31,365 nt of DNA from Chloroflexota bacterium (GTDB lineage: Bacteria; Chloroflexota; Anaerolineae; Aggregatilineales; UBA2796), in assembly GCA_017743585.1 (NCBI GenBank), contig JAGHYP010000003.1, positions 1 through 31,365 of the forward strand. Reading direction: 5' to 3'. The translations under genes were made by a program, and so were the position numbers. Position 1 is the first letter of the stretch. Every line of letters starts with the position of its first letter. The notes beneath the pieces are model-generated. The model searched no databases and was not told the DNA's origin. It worked only from the letters and a program-made list of their open reading frames with translations. Of the stretch, positions 17,607-25,679 are shown piece after piece.

Positions 17607-18508
17607 CGGATCACTCCCAAGCGCTGCAGCTCAGACATGATCAGCGTCGCCCAGTTGGCGCTGGTCTCGACTGCGGCGTAATGAGTGCCGCGCTTGCGCG
17701 CATAGGCAGCGATCTCATCGCGCCAAGCCAAGAGACGGCGCAGGTAGAGATCGCGCATGGCAGCGTCAATCGTCACGTCGGCTGTGGCGCCGCTCTCTAC
17801 GTCCACAAGCCGCAGATCGCCCGCCAGAGGCGGCTCGATCTCCTCAGGCGAGAGCAAGTGGATGATCACGACCTCATGACCGGCGCCTTGCAACGCCGCG
17901 ATGCCGTCTTGCCAGCCATTCGGCGCCAGCAGGTCGCTGATGAGCAGACACAAGCCCGGGCGAGGATGGCGCATGGCGTAGTCGCGCAGCGCGCCGCTCA
18001 GATCGAGGTTGCCAGCAGGCTTCAAAGCGCTGATGTACTCTAAAAGCGCTAGCGAGCGCCCGCGCCCGCGATGCGGCCCCCACGTCACGTTCAAGCCCGC
18101 GCCATACAACGCCGTGACCGCCACATTGTCGCCGCCCGCCAAGGCGATATAAGCGAGCGCTGCGCCCACGCGCTGCGCAAAACGGAACTTGTGATGCTTC
18201 GGATCGCCTCCCCCTTCGCGCGGAAAATCCATGCTGGCAGAGGCATCCAGCAGCACATGCACTGCTAAATCTTCCTCTTCCTCGAAGAGCTTGACGAAAG
18301 GGCGCTCCAAGCGCGCAAAGATGTTCCAATCCACGCGGCGCAAGTCATCACCGCGCGTGTAGTTGCGATAATCGGCGAACTCAAGGCTGGTGCCGCGCCG
18401 AACAGAACGGCGCTCGCCTTTCATGACGCCCGCGCGCACGCGATGCGCGATCAAGAGGAGCTGATCGAGCTGGCGTAGAGTTTTCTCGTCGAACAGACGT
18501 TCCGTCAC
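17603..18508 (-). CDS. DUF58 domain protein (VWA-like)
   Basis: 301 residues from the GTG at 18508, the usual DUF58 length. Seen: R-R-G-x-S-L-E-F-A-D-Y-R-N-Y-T-x-G-D-D-L-R-R-V-D-W-N (split motif typical of DUF58), then a VWA fold with L-L-D-A-S-A-S-M at its MIDAS site and an L-L-I-S-D-L-L strand. The reading frame stays open 48 codons further upstream, but those residues are low-complexity and a -10 element at 18541-18546 would place transcription start inside them, so GTG 18508 is preferred. DUF58 proteins work with MoxR ATPases and BatA-like membrane proteins. Here the next genes are a GT39-like protein, the BatA-like protein and another membrane protein in one operon. Confidence 0.88.
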   Translation of the reverse strand: MTERLFDEKTLRQLDQLLLIAHRVRAGVMKGERRSVRRGTSLEFADYRNYTRGDDLRRVDWNIFARLERPFVKLFEEEEDLAVHVLLDASASMDFPREGGGDPKHHKFRFAQRVGAALAYIALAGGDNVAVTALYGAGLNVTWGPHRGRGRSLALLEYISALKPAGNLDLSGALRDYAMRHPRPGLCLLISDLLAPNGWQDGIAALQGAGHEVVIIHLLSPEEIEPPLAGDLRLVDVESGATADVTIDAAMRDLYLRRLLAWRDEIAAYARKRGTHYAAVETSANWATLIMSELQRLGVIR

Positions 18509-18540
18509 GGTCGTTCGTCTAAGGCGCTGCCGTTGCGCTA

Positions 18541-18546
18541 AGTATA
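18541..18546 (-). promoter_or_regulatory. -10 element of the DUF58/GT-C/VWA operon
   Basis: TATACT read on the minus strand, preceded by TG, lies 32 bases upstream of the DUF58 GTG. The -35 region is poor. The predicted leader is roughly 25-30 bases, which supports the chosen start codon. Confidence 0.45.
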
Positions 18547-19138
18547 CACGCTCAGGACCGGCTTGCATCGCTTGCGGGATCAGCGAATGGGCGCTCCCGG
18601 CACCTTCACCCTGCTCAGTGAGAGCCTGCAACTGCCTACTCGCTGCTTGCACGATAGGCTCGAGCTGTGTCTGAAGAGCCGATCCAATAGCTCAGTAGCG
18701 TGCCAGCTTCCGGCGCTGGCAGTCGTGCAGTTGTTTCGGCTCGACGCTCCTAGGAGGGAGGCTCTTGTGCGATCACGGCGCTCTGCGCTACATTCAAAGC
18801 ACCTGCAGGAGCGAGTGCAGGCCTGGACTCAGGCGCATGGTAGCTTTCTGCGTCTGCTGAACGAGAGCAAATTGTTAGCCCTGCTTGTGTCAAGTGAGCT
18901 CAAGGTTGTAACAGGTAGCAACGCACAATTTGGCGATCCTTCATTACATAGCGCGCTATGATATTCAGCGTTGTGCCGTTGCGCATCCGTTGGCGCGGCA
19001 ATCGCTATCAAGAAAGCGTTGATCTCAATCCTGCAGACTTTCTAGCCGAATTGAGTCGGCATGGCGCACTGCTCGCGCTCTGCGAAGCGGTGCTCAGCCC
19101 GGAGAGCCGTCAGCATTCCTACAAGATGAGGAAAGAGA
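18547..19138. other. Hairpin-rich non-coding stretch between divergent operons
   Basis: About 590 bases without a convincing gene. Open frames on the plus strand (18563-18961 and 18958-19161) translate to sequence without recognisable domains. The stretch holds several inverted repeats: TGCCAGC/GCTGGCA (18701-18707 and 18715-18721), CCTGCA/TGCAGG (18802-18807 and 18816-18821), the palindrome CTCCTAGGAG (18747-18756), and GAGCCT (18622-18627) complementary to AGGCTC at both 18656-18661 and 18759-18764. A TATGAT at 18957-18962 could be the -10 of the downstream degV-family operon, but it lacks a well-spaced -35. The 3' end carries the AGGAAAGAGA ribosome-binding site of the degV-family gene. 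It may encode a leader RNA or a small RNA. Confidence 0.4.
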
Positions 19139-20002
19139 GTGAGCACAGCACATCGCATTAAATTCGTTTGCGATAGCGCCATCGACCTGCCTGCTGCATG
19201 GCGCGCGCGCTGGAATATCTCACTCATTCCTGTCTTCGTCAATTTTGGCGACGAGAGCTTCCCGGATGACGGCGTCTCGCTGACGCATGATGAGTTCTAC
19301 CGTCGCTTGGCGGAGTCCAAAGTGCCGCCGACCACGTCTGCGCCTTCGGCGGGCGTCGCAGCGGATGTGCTGAGCCAAGCGCTGAGCGAGGCCAATCACG
19401 TGATCGCCTTCACCATCTCGTCCGCAGTGAGCAGCACCTACAACGCCGTGCGCCTTGCCGCGCGGCAAGTCTCCGCCGAGCGCATCACGGTCTACGATAC
19501 AGGCACGCTGAGCATGGCGGCAGGCTGGCAGATCGTGGCGGCCTGCGAGGCGCGCGAGCGCGGCGCCAACCTGAACGGCATCCTTGACGCAGTCGCTGCG
19601 GCGCGAGCGCGCGCTGAGGTCTGGGCAGTTCCCGGCTCGCTGGACTACCTGCGGCGTGGCGGCAGAGTCAACTGGATTGTCTCAAGCGTCGGCACGCTGC
19701 TGCAGATCAAGCCAATCATCACGGTCAAAGACGGCGTGGTTGATTCCAAACAGCGCGCGCGCACGGTCAAGAAAGCAATGGAGAGCATTGCTGAAGTGAT
19801 TCGGCGACGCGCCCCCCTAGAGGGTCTCGCCATCTTGCACACGAACGCGCCCGATCTAGCCGAGCAAATGCGCGCTTTGCTGGCAGATATCGCGCCAAGC
19901 GACGCTGAGCGCACGCTGATCCTGAACGTGGCGGCTGCCATCGGCGTCCACTTCGGGCCTGGCTCAGTCGGCGCGGCGATCCTGAGCGCGCCGCGCGAAT
20001 GA
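19139..20002 (+). CDS. DegV family fatty-acid-binding protein
   Basis: 287 residues, the usual length for the family. The start is GTG with AGGAAAGAGA directly upstream. Seen: F-V-C-D-S-A-I-D-L-P near the N-terminus, P-P-T-T-S-A-P-S-A-G (the lipid-headgroup loop, usually T-S-Q-P-S), A-I/V-S-S-T-Y-N-A-V-R-L-A-A, V-Y-D-T-G-T-L-S-M-A-A-G, and G-S-L-D-Y-L-R-R-G-G-R-V-N in the second domain, ending with F-G-P-G-S-V-G. DegV/FakB proteins bind fatty acids and in Firmicutes present them to the kinase FakA. No FakA is seen in the window. The gene leads a plus-strand run with recG 30 bases downstream. A DegV-recG arrangement makes co-transcription likely but gives no obvious shared function. Confidence 0.92.
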   Translation: MSTAHRIKFVCDSAIDLPAAWRARWNISLIPVFVNFGDESFPDDGVSLTHDEFYRRLAESKVPPTTSAPSAGVAADVLSQALSEANHVIAFTISSAVSSTYNAVRLAARQVSAERITVYDTGTLSMAAGWQIVAACEARERGANLNGILDAVAAARARAEVWAVPGSLDYLRRGGRVNWIVSSVGTLLQIKPIITVKDGVVDSKQRARTVKKAMESIAEVIRRRAPLEGLAILHTNAPDLAEQMRALLADIAPSDAERTLILNVAAAIGVHFGPGSVGAAILSAPRE

Positions 20003-20032
20003 AGCATCGCTCGTGCAGAAAGACGGTATTCT

Positions 20033-22606
20033 ATGCCTTCAGCGCTCGAAAAGCTCTACAAAGTCCTGAAATTGGAGAGCGAATCAGGCTACAAGGATCG
20101 TGCCGTCTACAAAGGCTTGAGCGCTTTTGCCAAGCAGTGGGAAGCCGAAGCGCGCGCGCGGGCGAAAAAGCCCGAGCATCACTTGCTGATTGATGAGCTA
20201 GTGCAGCTGATGCATCAGTACAGCCAACAGACTGCGCCTGAAGAGCGACCTGCCGCCATCAAGTACATGATCGGGCGCATCACAGGGCGTGTGCCGCGCG
20301 CGCCGATGCCGCCGAGCGCCGCGCAAGCCGCAACGGAAGCTCCCTCTGGCGGCGTGCAGATGCATATGGACGAGCAATTGCCCGAAGCAGCACAACGCGC
20401 GCCCGCGCCGCTTGATCTGGACTCGCCTAGCGGCGAGAGCGCCTTCGGCAGCGCACCTATCGTCAGCGCACAACCGACTGCTGCGGCTGTGCCGATGCGC
20501 CGTCGCCGCGCCGCGTCTGCTGGCGAGTCGGCTATTTGGCGCGAGCTGCAGCAGCCCGTGACCGCTCTGAGCGGCGTCGGCGAGAAAATCGCCAAAAAGC
20601 TCGCCGCGCTCGGCATTCACACGCTCGAAGATTGGCTATGGTGCTTCCCGCGCCGCTACGATGACTTCTCGACCATGTTGCCAATCAACCGCTTGCGCCC
20701 GAACCTTGTAGTGACAGTCGCCGGCATGGTGCGCGAGGTGAAAGTCAATCGTGCCAAGCCAGGCGCTGAGGTGCTGAACGTCACCATTCACGACGGCACA
20801 GGCGCGCTGACTGCCACTTTCTTCAATCAAGCCTACCTCGAGAAGCGCTTCGAGCGCGGCATGTTGGTCGTCTTCAGCGGCAAGGTGACGCTGTATCAGC
20901 AGCGCCTGACGATGACCAATCCTGAGTGGGAGCCGCTTGAGCGCGAGGCGCTGAACACGCGCGCTATCGTGCCTGTCTATCCGCTCACCAAGGACCTCTC
21001 ACAAGGGACGATGCGCAGGCTGAGCCAAAAGGTGGTGGAGCGCTATGCGCTTGAGCTGCCCGACTACATGCCCGAGCCGATCTTGGAGCGCGTCGGCCTC
21101 GCCGATCTGGGCTGGGCGATCAAGCAGCTGCACTTTCCCGACTCAGCAGAGGCGCTGCGCGAAGCCAAGCGGCGGCTCGCCTTTGACGATCTGCTCTTGC
21201 TGCAGCTTGGCGTGCTGCGCAATCGGCTTAGTTGGCAGGCGAAACCTGCTGAGCCGCTCGCTGTGACCGATGAGATGTTCGCTGCGCTGATCGATAGCCT
21301 GCCTTACACGCTCACCAATGCACAGCGGCGCGTGTTAGACGAGATCAGGCGCGATTTGGCGCGCGACGTGCCGATGAATCGCTTATTGCAGGGCGACGTC
21401 GGCTCGGGCAAGACCGTGGTCGCGGCGCTGAGCATGGCAATCGCCTTGCTGAACGGCGCGCAAGCCGCGCTGATGGCGCCGACGAGCATCTTGGCTGAGC
21501 AGCATCACAAGAACTTATCGAATCTATTCGGCGCGTTTCAGGCGCTAGCGAGCTATCCCGTCTATTTGCTGACAGGCAATACAACGCCTGCTCGCCGCGC
21601 TGAGATTTTGACGGCGCTCGCCGAAGGCACGCAATGCCTTGTGATCGGCACGCATGCGCTGCTGAGCGAGTCAGTGCACTTCGGGCGGCTGGGCATAGCG
21701 GTCATTGACGAGCAACATCGCTTCGGCGTGGAGCAGCGCGGCGCGCTGCGCGGCAAGGGCACCAACCCGCACGTGCTGATCATGACGGCAACGCCGATCC
21801 CGCGCACGCTGGCGCTGACGCTCTTCGCCGATCTCGATCTCAGCGTGCTGGACGAGCTGCCGCCTAATCGCGCGCCAGTTGAGACGCGCGTCCTCAGCCG
21901 CCGCGACCGCAAAGCGCTCTATCGCTTCATCGATCGCCAGATTCAGCTGGGCAGGCAGGCGTTCATCATCTGTCCGCTGGTCGAGTCGGACGCCGAGCAG
22001 CCGAACGCCGAGATGAAAGCAGCCCTCGCCGAGTACGAGCGCTTGCAGAGCGAAATCTTCCCGCAGCGGCGCCTGGGTCTGTTGCACGGCAAGCTCTCGG
22101 CCAGGCAGAAGGAGGCAGTGATGAGCGCTTTCAGCAAGGGCGAGCTGGATATCTTGGTGACGACCGCCGTCGTCGAGGTCGGCGTGGATGTGCCGAATGC
22201 CACGGTCATCCTGATCGAAGGCGCGAATCGGTTCGGCTTGGCACAGCTCCACCAATTTCGTGGACGAGTCGGGCGCGGCGCGCATAAATCCTACTGTCTT
22301 CTGCTGCCCGATGACGATGACGCCGATAACGCACGCCTTCGGGCAATGGAGACGACGACCGACGGCTTCAAGCTGGCGGAGTTGGATTGGCAATTGCGCG
22401 GCGCAGGCGAGCTGCTCGGCACGCGCCAGAGCGGCAGAAATTTGCTGATGAGCGCTGCGATCGATCCCAAACTGGTCGCCGAAGCGCAGCTTGAGGCGCG
22501 CACGCTCTACGAGGAAGACCCAACACTTGCGCTGCCGCAGCACGCCGCGCTACGCGCACGCCTTGAGGCGCGCTACGGACGCGGCGAGGCGACCGATATC
22601 AGCTGA
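20033..22606 (+). CDS. recG: ATP-dependent DNA helicase RecG with N-terminal extension
   Basis: 857 residues, longer than the roughly 690 of E. coli RecG because of about 170 extra N-terminal residues. The first 85 or so of these are helical (L-Y-K-V-L-K-L-E-S-E-S-G-Y-K-D-R-A-V) and the rest is a Pro/Ala-rich linker. The wedge domain opens with a helix-hairpin-helix (G-V-G-E-K-I-A-K-K-L, from residue 181) and an OB fold. Then come Walker A G-D-V-G-S-G-K-T (454-461), M-A-P-T-x-I-L-A-E-Q-H, DEQH box (559-562), T-A-T-P-I-P-R-T, H-G-K-L, T-A-V-V-E-V-G-V-D-V-P-N and Q-F-R-G-R-V-G-R-G (about 742-750). RecG remodels stalled forks and branched DNA. The helicase core is intact. The Shine-Dalgarno is weak. 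Confidence 0.96.
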   Translation: MPSALEKLYKVLKLESESGYKDRAVYKGLSAFAKQWEAEARARAKKPEHHLLIDELVQLMHQYSQQTAPEERPAAIKYMIGRITGRVPRAPMPPSAAQAATEAPSGGVQMHMDEQLPEAAQRAPAPLDLDSPSGESAFGSAPIVSAQPTAAAVPMRRRRAASAGESAIWRELQQPVTALSGVGEKIAKKLAALGIHTLEDWLWCFPRRYDDFSTMLPINRLRPNLVVTVAGMVREVKVNRAKPGAEVLNVTIHDGTGALTATFFNQAYLEKRFERGMLVVFSGKVTLYQQRLTMTNPEWEPLEREALNTRAIVPVYPLTKDLSQGTMRRLSQKVVERYALELPDYMPEPILERVGLADLGWAIKQLHFPDSAEALREAKRRLAFDDLLLLQLGVLRNRLSWQAKPAEPLAVTDEMFAALIDSLPYTLTNAQRRVLDEIRRDLARDVPMNRLLQGDVGSGKTVVAALSMAIALLNGAQAALMAPTSILAEQHHKNLSNLFGAFQALASYPVYLLTGNTTPARRAEILTALAEGTQCLVIGTHALLSESVHFGRLGIAVIDEQHRFGVEQRGALRGKGTNPHVLIMTATPIPRTLALTLFADLDLSVLDELPPNRAPVETRVLSRRDRKALYRFIDRQIQLGRQAFIICPLVESDAEQPNAEMKAALAEYERLQSEIFPQRRLGLLHGKLSARQKEAVMSAFSKGELDILVTTAVVEVGVDVPNATVILIEGANRFGLAQLHQFRGRVGRGAHKSYCLLLPDDDDADNARLRAMETTTDGFKLAELDWQLRGAGELLGTRQSGRNLLMSAAIDPKLVAEAQLEARTLYEEDPTLALPQHAALRARLEARYGRGEATDIS

Positions 22607-22616
22607 GGGGCGATCC

Positions 22617-23111
22617 GTGGGAAGAGGCTCTCAAAAACAGGCCGTGCTAGAGGAATTGCGCCGCGCGCGCGCCAACCTATTGGCAGCTATCGAAGGGCTA
22701 TCGCCGAACGACATGCTGCGCCCTGGCGTAGTCGGCTTTTGGTCGGTGAAAGACGTCCTAGCTCACTTGACTGTGTGGGAATCCGAGCTGGTGACGGCGC
22801 TCTCGCGCTTGGATCGCCCTTCGCTTGTGCCGCGCATCGTGCAGATCGATGACATTGACGCCTTCAACGCTGAGCAATATCAGATCAACGCGCCGCGTCC
22901 GCTCCAGCTAGTCTTGGAAGATTTTCACGGCGTTCACAAGCATCTGTTGCGCGCCGTGGAAGCGCTCGACGAGCGCACGCTGACTGATACGCGCAAGTTT
23001 CGTTGGCTTGAGGGCGAGTCGCTGGTGTATTTGATCGCCGAGTGCGCTTATTGGCATGAAGACGAACACGCCGAGCAAATTCGGCAATGGCGCGCTGAGC
23101 AAGGATTGTGA
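22617..23111 (+). CDS. DinB-like (DinB_2/ClbS-type) four-helix protein
   Basis: 164 residues from the GTG at 22617, chosen because GAGGGG lies about 7 bases upstream and the next residues begin the first helix. The frame is open further upstream, but that part lies inside recG. W-S-V-K-D-V-L-A-H-L-T-V-W-E (His50) and the final helix Y-W-H-E-D-E-H-A-E-Q-I (His147, His151) give the three-histidine metal site of the DinB/YfiT superfamily. Members include thiol-dependent transferases and ClbS-like hydrolases, so the reaction cannot be named from sequence. It begins 10 bases after recG and its stop shares a base with the next start. Confidence 0.85.
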   Translation: MGRGSQKQAVLEELRRARANLLAAIEGLSPNDMLRPGVVGFWSVKDVLAHLTVWESELVTALSRLDRPSLVPRIVQIDDIDAFNAEQYQINAPRPLQLVLEDFHGVHKHLLRAVEALDERTLTDTRKFRWLEGESLVYLIAECAYWHEDEHAEQIRQWRAEQGL

Positions 23112-24076
23112 TGCTGATGGACACTCTGCCGACGTTCCTCTTCGACCGCAGCAAGGCGCAAGCGCGCTTGGTCTTGGGCGACCGCGATCGGCTTGATCTG
23201 CCGCATCGCATGTCCACGAACGATCTGAAGCGTCTGCGAGTTGGCGAGGGCTGCAGCACCGTCCTCACAACGGCGACGGCGCGCATCATTGACCGAGTCT
23301 TGGTCTATCACCGCGGCGAGACAGCCTTGATGATCGCCAACTATCCCGAAGTTGTGCTGCGCTGGCTGCGGCAGCACATCTTCTGGCAAGATCGCTTTCA
23401 GATTGAAGATCAGAGCGCGGCGCTTGGTCAGCTTGAGCTGCATGGCATCAATGCGGGGGCGCTCGCCGAGCAAGCAATCAGCGGCGCGTCCGCTCTGGCG
23501 ATGCATCACTTCCTCGAAGACCCAGCGCGTCAGCTATTGGTGGCGCGCACGTTTCCGCTCTCGGGCGAAGGGTTCCTGATCGTGGCGCCGCCTGCCCAGC
23601 TAGAACAGCTGCGCGCGATGTGGCTCGCTGAGAATCAGGCGCAGGCTGCCGATGCGACGACCTACGAGCGGCTGCGCGTGGCAGCAGGCTTGCCTGCCGC
23701 TCGTCATGAGCTGACTGAAGAGTACATTCCGCTCGAGGCAGGCTTGTGGGACTCGGTCAGCTTCACCAAAGGGTGCTACATCGGTCAAGAGATCATTGCG
23801 CGCATGGAGAGCCGCGGCAAGCTCGCCAAGACGTTGGTGAAATTGCAGCTCAGCGTGCTTGTGCCGCTCGGCACGCCGATCCGAGCGGCTGATGAGACGG
23901 TCGGCGTGTTGACGAGCATTGCCGAGCCGCCCATGCCGCTGGCGGGCGTCGCCGCGTTCGGACTCGGCTTTGTCAAGCCTGCGTTTGCCGCGCTCGGCAC
24001 GCGCTTGCAGGTCGGCGAGGCGAGCGCTGAGGTTGTGCCTGCGCCACTGATCATCGGCAGAGAAAGTGAGCGCTGA
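23111..24076 (+). CDS. ygfZ: YgfZ/GcvT-like folate-binding protein
   Basis: 321 residues from the ATG at 23111. AAGGA at 23101-23105 is 5 bases upstream, better spaced than for the GTG at 23108. The YgfZ signature K-G-C-Y-I-G-Q-E is present from residue 220, with Cys222 as the conserved thiol, following E-Y-I-P-L-E-A-G-L-W-D. L-G-F-V-K near the C-terminus matches the barrel domain of GcvT-like proteins. In bacteria YgfZ is a tetrahydrofolate-binding factor that helps maintain or repair some Fe-S enzymes. An iron-sulfur role may be relevant to LeuC and MutY in this window, but that link is only inference. The TGATG overlap with the DinB-like gene indicates translational coupling. Confidence 0.88.
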   Translation: MLMDTLPTFLFDRSKAQARLVLGDRDRLDLPHRMSTNDLKRLRVGEGCSTVLTTATARIIDRVLVYHRGETALMIANYPEVVLRWLRQHIFWQDRFQIEDQSAALGQLELHGINAGALAEQAISGASALAMHHFLEDPARQLLVARTFPLSGEGFLIVAPPAQLEQLRAMWLAENQAQAADATTYERLRVAAGLPAARHELTEEYIPLEAGLWDSVSFTKGCYIGQEIIARMESRGKLAKTLVKLQLSVLVPLGTPIRAADETVGVLTSIAEPPMPLAGVAAFGLGFVKPAFAALGTRLQVGEASAEVVPAPLIIGRESER

Positions 24077-24099
24077 TGACTATGGCAAGCGCCCCCTGC

Positions 24100-24146
24100 C
24101 AAGACGTCTTGAACGATTGACTGCGCTCTTGAACGATTGATTGCGC
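24100..24146. repeat. 12-base palindrome joined to a tandem 20-base repeat
   Basis: CAAGACGTCTTG (24100-24111) is a perfect palindrome. It overlaps the first of two head-to-tail 20-base units (24107-24126 and 24127-24146) that start TCTTGAACGATTGA and differ at a single base. It lies in the 231-base gap between the ygfZ-like gene and the zinc-ribbon gene. The rest of that gap (24147-24266) shows nothing recognisable. Confidence 0.7.
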
Positions 24147-24266
24147 ACCTGCCACATCGCCTAGCAATCGCTTGGGAGCGCGCCTGACATGCGCGCCGAG
24201 AAGGCCAGCGAACTCAAGCGCCAATCCCTCAGTTCACCATAGCGCTACCTGCCTTTCCTGAAAGCG

Positions 24267-24272
24267 TATAGT
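24267..24272 (+). promoter_or_regulatory. -10 element of the zinc-ribbon membrane protein gene
   Basis: TATAGT lies 35 bases upstream of the chosen ATG. No good -35 is seen at the usual distance. The position supports the ATG at 24308 over the earlier in-frame GTG at 24275, which would fall at or before the transcription start. Confidence 0.4.
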
Positions 24273-24307
24273 GAGTGCAGATACAAAAGCCATGGAGACC
24301 GATCCGC

Positions 24308-24850
24308 ATGTCTGACCGAAAATGGCGTGTCCAGCTCAGCGATGACGGCGAGCTGCCTGAGCTGATCGAGCACGAAGCAGGCGAGCCGCTCTACTGCACA
24401 CAATGCGGCGCGCTCAATCCAAGCCAGGCGCGCTTCTGCCACAAATGCGGCTACTCTCTGGAAGAGCAAGCCGCTGATGTTGCCGGCCTACCTGCGCTGG
24501 TGCAGGCAAAACGCAAAAAGGCGAAATCTGCCGAGCGCCGACACAACGCGTTCGCCTCGACGCTTCTGCAAATTGTTAGCATGGCGAGCCTGATAGGCTT
24601 AGGCGCGGCTGCCCTTGTGACGAACCAGAGCGCGGCGCTCATCTCGGTCATGCTGGCATGGTTCCTCACAGAGGTCGTCCGTCAATCGAGCGACAAAGGC
24701 GTCACTGTGGAACGCGCGCTCGTCGGCATTTTCACTGTGCTTCTGGTCACTGGCTTAGGCGTCACGGCGCTGGTCATGGGACAAGGCAGCGCGCTCATCT
24801 TTCTGATGATAGGCTGGTTCTTGGTCGAAATAGTGCGTGCCAACTCATGA
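24308..24850 (+). CDS. Zinc-ribbon protein with duplicated transmembrane hairpin
   Basis: 180 residues. Cys30-x2-Cys33 and Cys44-x2-Cys47 form a zinc-ribbon, followed by a basic linker (K-R-K-K-A-K). The rest is four hydrophobic helices made of two near-identical halves. One contains G-L-G-A-A-A-L-V-T-N-Q-S-A-A-L-I-S and then A-W-F-L-T-E-V-V-R. The other contains G-L-G-V-T-A-L-V-M-G-Q-G-S-A-L-I-F and then G-W-F-L-V-E-I-V-R. The match is strong enough to show an internal duplication. I do not recognise the family and give no function. A cytoplasmic metal-binding or interaction head on a small membrane core is what can be seen. ATG 24308 is chosen because of the -10 at 24267-24272 and GGAG 11 bases upstream. 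It ends one base from the convergent CPBP-like gene. Confidence 0.7.
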   Translation: MSDRKWRVQLSDDGELPELIEHEAGEPLYCTQCGALNPSQARFCHKCGYSLEEQAADVAGLPALVQAKRKKAKSAERRHNAFASTLLQIVSMASLIGLGAAALVTNQSAALISVMLAWFLTEVVRQSSDKGVTVERALVGIFTVLLVTGLGVTALVMGQGSALIFLMIGWFLVEIVRANS

Positions 24851-24851
24851 G

Positions 24852-25679
24852 CTACAGCAGGCTAGGCAGCCACAGCAAGAGCGCGTTCATGATGATCTGG
24901 CACGTCCAAGCGCTGAACAAGTTGTAAACGGCGGCCAAATAGCTGTACAGAAAATTCAAGGCGACGAGCGCCAGACTGATCACGAGCGCCACGAACGGGT
25001 AGGCAATCACATTCAGCCCTGCCAGCAGCAGCAAACATGACCACACGCCGCCTGCCAGAGCGCTCAGCATCAGGCCGCGCGCTGCTAGAAATGCGCCGCG
25101 AAAGAAGAGCGTCTCAGCGGCAGGCATGGCGAAGATCAGGAGCAGGAAGACGCTTGTGGCGCTCATGCCGCTGAATAGCTCGCCGGCGATGCGCTTCAAC
25201 TGCGCGCTGCCGATCACGAAGATCGGCGCGCCAACCAATGTTGCGTACCCTGCGCCGATGGCGATATCGCGCACGCTTGGACGCACAATCTCGATTTCAT
25301 CCACCAGAATCGCCAAGAAGCCGAGCGCGCTCAGCGCTGTCCAAACTATCGTCAAGCGAGTCTCAAGCGGCATGCTGCCCAGCCCAAAAACGGTCACCAC
25401 AAGCGCGATGCCGTATATGAAGAGCGGATCGAGCGTCAACAGACGCTCCGTCTCTTCGAAATCCTCTGACAGCGCTTCGGACGCCTCGCCAGGCGCTTCA
25501 TCCGATGACTCATTTCGCGATTCATCGAGCGCTTCCTTCGAGCGGCTCGGCGGAACGCTCGCCGCAGGCTCAGCCGTTGCTGACTCGGCGCCCGGCCCGG
25601 CATAGGGCGGCAAAATCGCCTTCATCCACGGCGGCTGCTCAGGCGGCGAGGCCGACTCAGAAGCCTCAGGGGCAGGCAT
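24852..25679 (-). CDS. CPBP (CAAX protease-like) membrane protein, apparently catalytically degenerate
   Basis: 275 residues. Residues 1 to about 85 are Pro, Ser, Ala and Glu-rich and probably disordered. About six to seven hydrophobic helices follow. A-E-T-L-F-F-R-G (Glu189, Arg194) aligns with the E-E-x-x-F-R-G motif of CPBP glutamic intramembrane proteases, but the second Glu is Thr190. The expected His of the second motif falls in L-L-L-L-A-G, and the H-x-x-x-N motif near the C-terminus reads A-W-T-C-Q-I-I-M-N-A-L-L-L, with Met264 where His would be. So the fold is suggested but the active site is not intact. The ATG at 25679 shares a base with the stop of the GNAT gene (TGATG), so translation is coupled. 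A non-catalytic membrane scaffold role is inference. Confidence 0.6.
   Translation of the reverse strand: MPAPEASESASPPEQPPWMKAILPPYAGPGAESATAEPAASVPPSRSKEALDESRNESSDEAPGEASEALSEDFEETERLLTLDPLFIYGIALVVTVFGLGSMPLETRLTIVWTALSALGFLAILVDEIEIVRPSVRDIAIGAGYATLVGAPIFVIGSAQLKRIAGELFSGMSATSVFLLLIFAMPAAETLFFRGAFLAARGLMLSALAGGVWSCLLLLAGLNVIAYPFVALVISLALVALNFLYSYLAAVYNLFSAWTCQIIMNALLLWLPSLL

Noticed and set aside
18563..18961. A 132-codon plus-strand open frame in the DUF58/degV gap
   Set aside because: The translation is featureless and rich in Ser, Leu and Arg, has no ribosome-binding site, and covers the inverted repeats; more likely non-coding.
18958..19161. A 67-codon plus-strand open frame before the degV-family gene
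   Set aside because: It overlaps the degV-family start, has no ribosome-binding site, its ATG lies within the -10-like TATGAT, and its translation shows no known motif. Not excluded as a small protein.
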